Under the pieces are notes generated by a model. The model worked only from the letters and a program-made list of their open reading frames with translations. It was not told the origin of the DNA and ran no database searches. The translations under genes were made by a program, and so were the position numbers. Below are positions 54,279 through 64,000 of a stretch of 64,000 nucleotides of DNA, in pieces. Location of the stretch: the NCBI RefSeq assembly GCF_011386835.1, contig NC_088796.1, positions 87,961,468 through 88,025,467 on the forward strand. Direction: 5' to 3'. The DNA comes from Chrysemys picta bellii (taxonomy: Eukaryota > Chordata > Testudines > Emydidae). Within the stretch, counting starts at the first letter, position 1. Every line of letters starts with the position of its first letter.

Positions 54279-56811
54279 TCCTCCTCCATACATCATTTTC
54301 TATTATAAAATCATATGCAATAATGATCAGAATACAGCACAGAATCAAAATCGCATACTATTTGAAATTTCTCCAAAACCACACAAGATTTTTTTAAACT
54401 GTGTGTGATATAACATACATCTTAACACTCTAAAATTCAAGTCTGGGGCATTTTTATATTTAATCATTTATAATTATGTCTAAACCACTCCATAAACAAA
54501 ATATGTCCATTTCTGGATCCTACCCTATTAGCACCTTAAGTATAATTGGTAGAAACATGTAAGTGAAATTCATAAAATTGATATGTGAAGAACCATCTTT
54601 AATTCAGATCAATGTAAGGCTTACCTACAAAATTAACATTGACTATAGTACACTTTATAGAATGATAACTTGCCCAATATAAAATAATATTGCCTGCATC
54701 AAATTCTTCATACAGTTAATTGACTTGGTTATTGTCTTCATATCCCTTTAAAGGGCATGATCAAAAGTAACAGTGTATAGAAACATTCTGTTTGCACAAT
54801 CTATCTTGGTCTGTTTCTGTTCATGATTCATCTGGATCTATGCACCTTACAATATGCTACAGTTTGTTTCAGTGCACGTCTATACATCACAAAATCTCAT
54901 CCTCCTGAGTTTTATTTAGACTGCTGAAAATGAGATGAGTGTTGACAGAACTACTAATTTCTGAAATGACAGACCACCAATGAATTTTATTTTTAAAGGT
55001 TTGTCTCATCCTTGTTATTATTAGAGATTCAACTAGCCCAATTATTGTATTGACCTATGCAAATTTAAATACATTAAGAGCATTTTAAGGATCATTTAAT
55101 TTTCCACTCTGCAGACAGGTTAATAACCCAAGGTGACCATTATTCTTGAGGGCAACTATCTATTTTTCAAACAATATCTATCACCAACCGTAAGTATTTT
55201 TCACATATAAGTTAGCAATTAAGCTTTCTTCAGATTATGTCTCAAATATCAATTATATACTCTGCAGTGATTTGAAAATGCATGCACACATCTCTGTGTT
55301 CTGTTAGGCCAAAAAATAGTTTGAGGTGAGTTATGTAGCAAGTTTGAGCATTAAAGCAACAGCATGTTATTCTTGTGACCAGTACTCACCACAAGATTTG
55401 AAATTAATCTAACAGAGTCACTAGTCATCTTCATGGAGTGAAAAAAAAATCTAAAAACCCTATGCCAAATTATGGGGTTGAATAAACTTTGTCTGCTAAG
55501 CAGAAGTCCATATTGCCAATGCCTACTCATGTACCTGACTTGCACAAATGGAGAGGATTTCAGTTGTTTGTTGCCTTCCCCATCAAATACTTACAAATAT
55601 CACATTCAGACAGAAATCTTAGAGATAAGACATGACAAGAAATACCAAGGATTAAGTTACATAGTTCAGTGGAAACACTGACCCTGAAGGAGTTACTTCT
55701 TTGCTGAATGCCTGTCTATACACACTGTAAACCTTAGATAAACAAATAATAACTATCTTCTAGAGGTGTAAGAGGAGCACTCCTTTCTAATGACATTTGG
55801 ATTTGGTCAGTTTGTTAGTAATTGACTGTTAACTACTAATTTATGATGCATCATCTATGCAATCTATCCTAAGAACCCTTAGTCATCATTCTCTCTTAGT
55901 AATAGGAAACAGGAAATCTATAAAGTTTGTAAGTGGGACAACAGCCAGGAACTCTCCTTAGTAATAACCTATTATCCATAGTAAATAAAGGTGTTGCTGT
56001 AACATCCCCCAAAAGTTTATAAAACCAATAAAAGACATTTCTTACATTGATTTTTGGCATTTCACAAATTATATTTTTCCTGGATTGTTTAATTGGCTCA
56101 TGAAGTTTGGCCCTCAGATCTCCAATAACCCTAATCATCCAGTTCACTTTCTACATCAAACTGGACAGTCTAAGAGCCAGCCAGATACAAAACCAGACAC
56201 TTGCTGAAATAATCCAAAAGATGGGGTTTAAATGACAGATTATGCATAGAAGCCCATATAATTGTGAATGCTACTGAAAAGCATTTTCAACCAAGAAACA
56301 AAACCAGCAGAGGAAAAAGGAAATAAAGGTTTAAAAAGACGAAAACAAACATGGCACAACTCTTAATAGTCTCTAGGAGGAGTTTATGTCCAGTTGTTCA
56401 TTCAGAATTAGTGTCCCTATTCTGCCACTCATGCGGCGTAGTGCATACTGGAAAGTAGAGCAAATGTGGAATTAAGTCCTAAATAGGAACAGAAAGAGAC
56501 AAGCTGGGCAAGAGGGCGGGGGAGCAGGAAGAAGAGTACTGTCAACTCATGCAATCTGATTGTGGTATTTGCTGTTTTGAACACTGTTTTGTTAGCAACG
56601 AGTGAAGCTGAATGCAGGATAAGTTGAACAAGTAGAATTTTATTAGATTCCATGCATGCTCTGTCTACATAGCTGTGTTTCTTCTAGCCTAACTCCATTA
56701 GTTTCTCAGTTCCCCTGCTGTCTCACCCATAACAGTTCCTCTAGGGAACATGGGCCCTCTGGCTCTGGCCAATGGCCTACACTTAAAATTTAGATCAAGC
56801 TAACTATGTTG
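54279..56811. other. unannotated AT-rich spacer
   Basis: No repeat ends or coding sequence recognised in about 2.5 kb. Confidence 0.45.
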
Positions 56812-56814
56812 TTT

Positions 56815-57062
56815 AGGGGTGTGTAAAAATTCACACCCTCAGCGCCACAATTAAGTTGACCCACCCACTGGTGTAGACACAGCCAGGTCAACGGAAGAAT
56901 TCTTCCATAGACCTAGTTACCACTGCTTGGGGTGGTGGATTACCTACATTGACAGAAAAGCTCCTTCTGTCACTGTAGGAAGTATCTACACTACGGCGCT
57001 ACAATGGCATAGCTATAGAGCTACAGCTGTGCCACTGTAGTGCTTATAGTGTAGACATAGCC
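56815..57062. mobile_element. MITE, left end truncated
   Basis: The left part reads GGGGTGTGTAAAAATTCACACCC (internal foldback) and the right end is GTAGTGCTTATAGTGTAGACATAGCC. Internal ACCCACTGGTGTAGACAC and AGTATCTACACTACGGCGCTAC match the layout of the TGTCTACAC-ended group. Confidence 0.6.
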
Positions 57063-57361
57063 TCTAGTTCCACTGTTCATGATTCAGCCACAGGTCACGT
57101 AGTCTTGTGATTACATACAAATTCCAAATTTAATTTAAGGAACACATATCACCACTTTAATATATCCGGTTCAAGTACTAATGGAAAACGTGTCATGAAA
57201 GAGCATATTGGCTACATATTTTGACTGAGAAAGAGATATTTTAATTTAATGTGACACTGAGGAAGATCACTTCATTATGAAAGAGCAATTTAGAAGAGCA
57301 CTCATAGTATCTTATCAATAAATAATGGTATTTTTCCTATACTAAGAAAGAATTCAATTTC
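57063..57361. other. unannotated spacer
   Basis: Nothing recognised. Confidence 0.4.
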
Positions 57362-57800
57362 AACAGGGACAGGAGAAAATATAGACAAATTGGAGGGCGT
57401 TCAGAGTAGTGCGCAAAGCAAAGGGGTTTAGGGATCATCTTATATATTAGTTGGCTAAACAACAGCTAAGGAGAGTTGAGGGTGGGTAAAGATAACTGTT
57501 TATATATATTTTTTAAAGCATTACTTATTTAGGGAGGAATACGAAGTTCTAAGTAGAGTAATCAGATTACAAAGAAAAAAATGCGACAACTATAGGAAAA
57601 TCTTCATTGACAACAAGCTCTATTAGATTGTAGTCCTAAGAAAGGTGTGGAAGCCCCATCACCTAAGACATTTAAAACTAGACATGATAAAAACACAAGA
57701 AAATATGCTTTAGAGAGCAATCCAGTAATGTCAGAGGTGGTGGGGGGTGTTGAGTGGTCTTATAGGTGCTTTCCAGCTCTAAGAGCTGCTGAGTGCTTCT
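57362..57800 (+). mobile_element. old CR1 LINE 3' fragment, plus strand
   Basis: GAAAATATAGACAAATTGGAGGGCGTTCAGAG corresponds to the polymerase segment KLERVQR seen in the other CR1 copies. The 3' part GGAAAATCTTC...CAACAAGCTCTATTAGATTG...AAGAAAGG-TGTGGAAGCCCCATCACC...GACATTTAAAACTAGACATGATAAAA...TAGGTGCTTTCCAGCTCTAAGA is a CR1 tail. It is more diverged than the copies at 1.2 and 61.4 kb and contains an unrelated T/A-rich interruption around 57505-57560. Confidence 0.65.
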
Positions 57801-58251
57801 CATTCCACTACATGTCAGCTTAACTCATTGACCAAAGTTAAGGGTGTTAAGTCATTATTAGCCTAGCACAGGATGAAAAGCTGCTACAATCCTGTGGTGA
57901 GTCACTTCTGAAACTTCAATACATCCTGAAGGCTGCTGATTCTTGATCTGATAAGTGGCAAATTCAACAAATGCAATACGTTGACCTTATTTAACACAGC
58001 CATGGTATGTTTCTGGAAAAAAATTATTCAGAAAATGAGTGGGTACTGCAGAAATATGTACATTCATCACATGTACTCTATTATGTTGTTTTGTAGCCAG
58101 AAGATAGTCATGCTGTTCTGTGTAATTCTTCCACATCAGAAAGGATAGGCCAGTCATTACAACACATCTTCTGTTATAAAACTCTTGATTTACACAAGTG
58201 CATGTGAGATCAGAAACTAGTGGTTACAAATTGGAGAAAGCACAGAATTAC
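57801..58251. other. unannotated spacer
   Basis: Nothing recognised. Confidence 0.4.
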
Positions 58252-58264
58252 TTTATTATGGGTG

Positions 58265-58355
58265 AGACAAGGTCATTGAGGTAATATCTTTTATTGGACC
58301 AACTTCTGTTAGTGAGAGCAACAAGCTTTTGAGCTTACAGAGCTCTTCTTCAGGT
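58265..58355 (+). mobile_element. 91-bp retroelement fragment with 13-bp duplication (Penelope-like candidate)
   Basis: The insert AGACAAGGTCATTGAGGTAATATCTTTTATTGGACC...CAACAAGCTTTTGAGCTTACAGAGCTCTTCTTCAGG is flanked by the exact 13-bp repeat TTTATTATGGGTG (58252-58264 and 58356-58368). The ordering of a TTTATT phrase, AAGCTTT-GAGC and CTTCTTC(A/G)G parallels the insertion at 14722-14900 (AATTTATTAGAGC, AAGCTTTCGTGG, CTTCTTCGG), suggesting two families of one retroelement type with short 3'-end insertions. Confidence 0.65.
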
Positions 58356-58368
58356 TTTATTATGGGTG

Positions 58369-60996
58369 TAATTCTAATGGAGATTTACTAGTATTCAAGT
58401 TTTGCTAGTTATATTTTACATGAATATAATGCCAAATCTCTGTGGTTCTGTGCAAAGAGTGTAGGAGCAGGATTTGGGATAGCATGCTGGTTGTAGGCCA
58501 ATGGCAGAAATAGAGAATCTTCCACTACACAAATTTTCAGTTCTCTGCTTCATTGCAGAGAATTGTAAGGGATACAAAAGGCTAATTCTTCCAGTGGGAT
58601 GAAGACACCTCAATAGGGCCACATCCACAGCCTGGTATTCATCCCTCTTCACCACTTGCACAACTACCCAGCCGAGTTGTGCAAGATGGACACTGGCATG
58701 ATGATTTTGAATAGGGAAAAAAAGTAATCTCTGGAGATGCTTCTTGGATGTGTAATAACAAACTCCATAGAATATCAAGTGCCTGTAGGTTGTATATTAG
58801 GATAATCCAGGAGAAAAAAATCTTAAACCCATTTTAGTGGATAATACTATAAACTACCTGGGATAGTGAAGTCTTTTTGTAATCTTCTCTGTATTCTGTG
58901 GCTGATGTGGGTTTCCTGAATGGAAACCATCAAAAGATAAAAAAAAAAATCAAATAAACTGGCAACAACTAGATCCACTATCAAAATTATAAAACACATG
59001 GAAGAAAGATGAAGGAGCCATTTTACTAATTCAGAATAAGCAGTAGGACAAAAACTGCCCCTGGACTACTAGAAGTTGGAAGCAGTGCCAGATGTGGCTG
59101 GAAAAGTAGTTTCCCCCATATTTGCAATACAGCTTTAGATTTTATGTATGACCATAATATTTTGATAATTTGGGCATTCTCAATGTTTCTTCCAAATAAA
59201 TATCTACTGATGCATTATATGTTTTATCCTGGGTGATGTCAAACCCTCTAATATGATCTATTTAATATTATCAGCAGCACTGCTGGCTTTTTCATGCTTG
59301 CAGTGGGAACTTAGAGCTGGAACACTCAGAACTTTGTGGAGCTCTCAGATTATCAGGTTTATGAATGACTTTAAATATTACACTGTATTTCATGGTTTTT
59401 AATATTGTGTTGGCAAAATAAAAATTAAAAGCAGAATGGGTCAGATTGTGAGATAATTACGTAGCCAGAATCGGGGGCAATTGGCACGTCCTGGTGGTGA
59501 GAGTCACAAACTCCCTCTTGATCCCTTTAGTGCTCATGGGAGGGATTAAACTGCTCTGAGCCTATAACCATTCCAGCAGTACATACTACCTGACAGTCTG
59601 GAGCAGCGTTGTCACCCAGTCCATTGGGGCTGGTGGGAATGGAACTTTAGTTCCACCCATCCATATGAAAGGGAACATTACAATTCTACAGAGCCTGCTT
59701 CCCTTCTGTGCTGCTACCCATGATGCATGTAGCCAACACAAGGATATAAGGGGGTGGTTGTGTCCCCTTATAGCCCTGTGCCAGCACACTAGCCAGGCTA
59801 CAATTTGCCCAAAAATGAAAACTGTCTAAACAACTACTAAATCAGTTCTAACATAAGATACGAGTAACTTCAGTTTATAATTTATAATACAAGCTACTAA
59901 CATCTTGTGAAATGCTGAATACCCTCAGATCCCTTGACTTCCGTGTGAATTGAGGATCCTCAACTTGCAGAATTGACCTCTCAATAAATAAGGTGTCCCA
60001 TTCACTGAATGACAGGAACTCCAGCTTCTTTCACTAAAGTGGAAACCAGTTCCTGCAAGAGCGTGAGAACTGCTGAAGGCAAAAAGGGTTAATCATCAAA
60101 AAAGTTATTGATGGAAAAGAGTAAGAGCGGGAAGGGGTCAGTGTGCTGTTCTCAAAGGAAGAAATAATAGTAAACCAGTATCATTTTAGCTGACGCTGTT
60201 GTTTTTTACAGAACATTTGAAATCTTTTTGGTCTTTAAAGACAATCTATAGTAATTTAGACTCTGCTGGATTTGTAAATATTTTTATCACAGGTTTTGCC
60301 TATGTAGACCCTTGCACCAGATACTGAAATGACTTGCTAGCAGTGCTGGGTATTCTTAAGTACTAATCCTAGTTAGGAAGACATATGCAGCTCAATTTTC
60401 ACATCAATCCGAAGTATTATAGATTTCTTTTCCTTCATTTTACTCCCCACCTTTTTCCATAAGTTTTGGTGTCACATTCAGAACAATCCCTTACAGTGAT
60501 GGATAAAGTAAAAGTCCCACAAGCCAATTAGTGGCTGATTATTGGTGTGCCGACTCAATGGCACACAATTAACAACACTTTTTTCTCCTTCCATCAGGAT
60601 AACTGTTCTAAAAAGCAACCTTCTTGTTTGCTGTATGGAATACGAAACTCAGCTAAATATGCCTGCTGTTATTCCTAACCTAAAGATCAAGTCATGATCC
60701 TTTACAGCAAATTTTGCAGAAGAGTCTGCAAAGTCACTGGCTTGGTACCATGCCTAAAGTTTCTACATAATGCTCTCTAAATTCACTGACAAGAAACTTT
60801 GTTAATGCAGATTTAAACTTGCCCAGTGGTGCCTCCTGTTCTTCCAGAAAATTGAGTTCAGCTCTGATAACCAGGAAATAAAGACTTAAGATATGTGCTA
60901 CCTCCACAATGCAACCTTAACTCTGCCCCATGGAGCTGGCAATAGCCATTGGGAATGGTTCAGTATAGCTACTGTCATAAGTTGACATGAAGAAAC
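58369..60996. other. unannotated AT-rich spacer
   Basis: About 2.6 kb in which I recognise no gene or repeat. The minus-strand frame at 58416-58778 (120 codons) has no recognisable domain or splice context. Confidence 0.45.
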
Positions 60997-60999
60997 AAA

Positions 61000-61294
61000 G
61001 GGTACGTCTATACTTACCCACTGGTTCGGCGGCAAGCAATCGATTTTCTGGGATCGATTTATCGTGTCTTGTCTAGATGCGATAAATCGATCCCGGAAGT
61101 GCTCGCCGTCGACGCTGGTAATCCTGCTCCGCAAGAGGAGTAGGCGGAGTCGACGGGGGAGCCTGCCTGCCGCGTGTGGACCTGCGGTAAGTACCTTTAA
61201 GTTCGAACTAAGATATTTCGACTTCAGCTACATTATTCATGTAGCTGAAGTTGCGTATCTTAGTTCGAACTGGGGGCTTAGTGTGGACCAGCCC
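61000..61294. mobile_element. 295-bp MITE with AAA flanks
   Basis: GGGTACGTCTATACT (61000-61014) is mirrored by AGTGTGGACCAGCCC (61280-61294). AAA lies on both sides. The interior includes CGATTTATCG...GATAAATCGATCCC and the foldback ACTTCAGCTACATTATTCATGTAGCTGAAGT (about 61219-61250), as in 51017-51263. Confidence 0.75.
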
Positions 61295-61500
61295 AAAGAG
61301 AATGTGCCATTGTTTGCACTGTGTTTGAAAGATATGAATTCCAGTATGTATCTGCATGCTCTCCAGCTGTGTTCACGTTAGGCCGAGTTGTACTGAAAGT
61401 TAGAGGGATTAGTTAGAGCAGGCGGGAAAAACAATAACAGAAAATGTGGAAATAGCAGAAGTGCTAAATGACTTTTTGGTTTCAGTTTTCACCAAAAAGA

Positions 61501-61578
61501 TTTCAGAGTAGCAACCGTGTTAGTCTGTATCCGCAAAAAGAAGAACAGGAGTACTTGTGGCACCTTAGAGACTAACAG
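61501..61578 (+). mobile_element. Penelope-like fragment inserted in CR1
   Basis: TTTCAGAGTAGCAACCGTGTTAGTCTGTATCCGC...CACCTTAGAGACTAACA is nearly identical to the first 77 bases of the insertion at 14722-14900 and begins at the same base. The shared start suggests a fixed 5' end. The CR1 frame resumes with [17 protein letters not shown]. Confidence 0.8.
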
Positions 61579-63090
61579 CGACTGGATGTCTAACATAGTG
61601 AATGCCATTGAAAATGAGGTAGGATCAGAGGCTAAAATAGGGAAAGAACAAGTTAAAAGTTACTTAGACAAGTTAGATGTCTTCAAGTCATCAGGGCCTG
61701 ATGAAATACATCCTAGAATACTCAAGGAGCTGACTAAGGAGATATCTGAGCCATTAGCGATTATCTTTGAAAAGTCATGGAAAATGGGAGAGATTCCAGA
61801 GGATTGAAAAAGCACAAATATAGTGCCAATCTATAAAAAGGGAAATAATGACAACCGAGAGAATTACAAACCAGTCAGCTTAACTTCAGTACCCAGAAAG
61901 ATAATGGAGCAAATAATTAAGCAATCAATTTGCAAACATCTATAAGGTGATAAGTAACAGGTAGCATGGATTTGTCAAGAACAAATCTGTCATACCAATC
62001 TATGGGCCGGACCCAAGCCCAGCGAACACGGCTGGAGTGCGGCTCGATTCCTGGGGGCGGGGCTTGCAGCAAGCCCCGCCCCCAGGAATCGGGCCCCGCT
62101 CTTGCTAACGCTGGCCCTGGTCTCATAAACAAACTAGAGAAATAAACCTAGACGGAACTACTATAAAGTGGGTGCATAACTGGTTAGAAAACCAGTGGTT
62201 ATCAGTGGTTTACAATCAAGCTACAAGGGCATATCAAGTGGAGTCCTGCAGGGATCGGTTCTGGGTCTGGTTCTATTCAATATCTTCATCAATGATTTCG
62301 ATAACGGCATAGAGAATACACTTTTAAAGTTTGCAGACTATACCAAACTGGGAGGGGTTTCTAGTGCTTTGGAGGACAGGATTAAAATTCAAAATGTTCT
62401 GGACAAATTGGAGAAATGGTCTGAAGTAAATAGGATGAAATTCAATAAGGACAAATGCAAAGTACTCCATTTAGCAAGGAACAATCAGTTGCACACATAC
62501 AAAATGGGAAATGACTTGCCTAGGAAAGAGTACTGTGGAAAGAGATCTGGGGGTCATAGTGGATCACAGGCTAAATATGAATCAGCAGGAGTGTTGTAAG
62601 CAAGACACAGGAAGTAATTCTTCCGATCTACTATGCACTGATTAGGCCTCAACTGGAGTATTATGTCCAGTTCAGGGCACCACGTTTCAGGAAAGATGTG
62701 GACAAATTGGAGAAAGTCCAGAGAAGAGCAACAACAATTATTAAAGGTCTAGAAAACATGACGTACGAGGGAAGATTGAAACAATTGGGTTTGTTTAGTC
62801 TGGAGAATAGACAACTAAAAGGGGGGGACATGATAACAGTTTTCAAGTACATAAAGGTTGTTACAAGGAAGAGGGAGAAAAATTGTTCTCCTGAACCTCT
62901 GAGGACAGGACAAGAAGCAATGGGCTTAAATTACAGGTTTAAAGGCTGGTTTAGGTTGGACATTAGGAAAAACTTCCTAACTGTCAGGGTAGTTAAGCAC
63001 TGGAATAAATTGCCTAGGGACATTGTGGAATCTCCATCATTGGAGATTTTTAAGAGCAGGTTAGACAAACACCTGTCAGGGATGGTCTAG
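61578..63090 (+). pseudogene. CR1 reverse transcriptase remnant
   Basis: From 61578 the frame gives [38 protein letters not shown] and EIPED, then a TGA (61805-61807) where the related copy has Trp. Motif A is absent because about 130 bp is replaced by a GC-rich palindrome. The frame at 62195-62599 contains GVLQGSVLGLVLFNIFINDF (motif B region) and FADYTKLGG: the second aspartate of the catalytic FADD motif has become Tyr (GAC TAT). The frame at 62698-63090 gives the C-terminal part ([30 protein letters not shown]). A stretch is missing between 62599 and 62698 relative to the minus-strand copy. Confidence 0.88.
62000..62120. mobile_element. GC-rich palindromic insertion replacing part of CR1
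   Basis: The block runs from TATGGGCCGGACCCAAGCCC to GCTAACGCTGGCCCTGG. Its heart is a perfect inverted repeat with 21-base arms and a CAG loop (62046-62090, arm GATTCCTGGGGGCGGGGCTTG). GGGCC(G/A)G near both outer ends suggests a MITE. The CR1 segment expected here, present in the copy at 1227-3285, is missing, so an insertion and a deletion both happened. Confidence 0.7.
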
Positions 63091-63178
63091 TTATTACATA
63101 GTCCTGCCATGAGTGCAGGGGACTGGACTAGATGATCTCAAGAGGTCCCCTTCAGTCCTACGATTCTATGATATGAGG

Positions 63179-64000
63179 AGAGATGCATATGTTCCTTGAG
63201 ACATCAAGTATGTCTCATTTCAGTGCTGAGTTCTGCAGGTTGTATCAGTAGTGATGACTCGAGGAATCCTATCATAGGGATTGTCAGCAGCCTGGTGAAG
63301 GGACTGTACCATTTAGCAAGCCTGGAGTGATTTGCAAGGAGTAGACTCAGTATGAGCATAGACCAGGTGTAGATAGCTCCACTTTGCTACTCCTGACCTA
63401 AACCCAAGCTTTGCCTTAGCAAAGAGAAGATGTTAAGAATTTGTCCTATAGTGCTCCTGTACACTGTTCCCTTAGTGTTCTGCAGCATCTACAAAGGCTG
63501 AGTGCAAGTATGTGTGTTAAAGGCATGTTGGAGCATTGCTCAAAGAGGGCAGACTTAAGATTGTGTTGTGGAGATGGTGTGTATTTTAGCTGTGTATTTC
63601 CTGGTTTTCAGAGGTTTGAATGCAGTTAGACTCAATGTTTTGGAAGGGCACCAGGCACTCCCTGGACAACTTTATCTCTGTGTTAAAGTATTTTGTCAGT
63701 GAATTTCCTAGGTGTTTTTAAAAAAATCAAAAAAACAAAAAAGAGTTGTTTTTGTAGGAGATAGTGTTAAATTAGGGAAGTGTAGTTACCATGTGGGTTT
63801 GCAGGTGGAACTAAGGATAAGTTAAAGATGCTACATAATTTATAAATCATCTTCCCCCCTCCTGTGCTCTTTGCTGTAGTCGAATGGTGATAATGGTTGT
63901 GGTTTTTGAGTGTGGAGTTGTTGACAGGGAAGGGAGAGTAAACATGGATTATTTCACAATATTTTGAAAGTTTTATTTCATGTAAGTTACAGTAACTTTA
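63179..64000. other. unannotated spacer
   Basis: No repeat or gene recognised. A-rich runs lie at 63720-63742. Confidence 0.45.

Larger units (their letters stand above)
61405..63175 (+). mobile_element. CR1 LINE, 5'-truncated, plus strand, with two insertions
   Basis: The copy starts in the linker before the reverse transcriptase (frame [20 protein letters not shown] around 61437-61497) and ends at the 3' repeat ACGATTCTATGATATGAGG near 63160-63178. Two foreign blocks interrupt it: a Penelope-like fragment (61501-61578) and a GC-rich palindrome (about 62000-62120) that replaces the segment holding polymerase motif A. It is the same broad subfamily as the copy at 1227-3285, since long stretches align ([45 protein letters not shown] or IIKGLENMTYEGR). 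Confidence 0.9.

Noticed and set aside
1..64000. tRNA genes, rRNA genes, CRISPR arrays, prokaryotic operons
   Set aside because: I looked for cloverleaf-like A/B boxes, regularly spaced direct repeats and closely packed long open frames and found none that held up.

Overview
The window looks like ordinary intergenic or intronic DNA from a sauropsid nuclear genome, most probably a turtle. The basis is the repeat content: CR1 LINEs with sauropsid-type 3' ends, MIR-like SINEs with canonical tails, hAT, Tc1/mariner-like and short palindromic DNA transposons of the kinds I associate with turtles, and AT-rich spacer without bacterial-style gene packing. Species-level placement is inference. I see no tRNA, rRNA, CRISPR array, operon or intact long gene. 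Almost every long open frame lies in a repeat or in low-complexity DNA.

Layout. 1-9.9 kb: an 878-bp inverted-repeat element, a CR1 on the minus strand (1.23-3.29 kb), a second older CR1 (4.30-4.89 kb), several small palindromic elements and a GC-rich hairpin repeat. 12.5-15 kb: GGCC/GGAC-ended MITEs and a 179-bp insertion with a 13-bp target duplication. 17.2-18.9 kb: a deleted hAT copy carrying a 333-bp palindromic hAT MITE. 22.2-25.5 kb: a long TG/GA microsatellite, a hAT MITE, and a hAT-in-hAT-in-MIR stack. 27.2-28.9 kb: an LTR inside a MITE inside a MIR. 29.9 kb: a mariner-like MITE. 32.5-36.0 kb: a 3,448-bp near-full-length hAT transposon with BED finger, RNase-H and hATC remnants and an exact 8-bp duplication. 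37.7 kb and 42.6-44.0 kb: the only candidate host-gene exons, on the minus strand, downstream of a modest GC-rich promoter-like block. 46-51 kb: old repeats and a possible decayed DIRS-like element. 51-54.3 kb: MITEs, a split MIR and an LTR-like repeat. 56.8-63.2 kb: more MITEs, an old CR1 3' end, another insertion with a 13-bp duplication, and a plus-strand CR1 with two foreign insertions.

The value of the window is its stratigraphy. Target-site duplications of 8 bp (hAT), 3 bp TWA-type (GGGYATGTCTAC-ended MITEs), TA (mariner-like) and 13 bp (PLE-like candidates) can be read directly, and nested insertions give relative ages. The two hAT copies at 17.2 kb and 32.5 kb are natural comparators: one has the empty site of the other's MITE, the copies differ by a 2.07-kb internal deletion and a 27-bp microinversion, and their BED-finger lesions are complementary. 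I did not find a clearly new biological system. The best candidates for follow-up are the unrecognised exons and the hAT pair.
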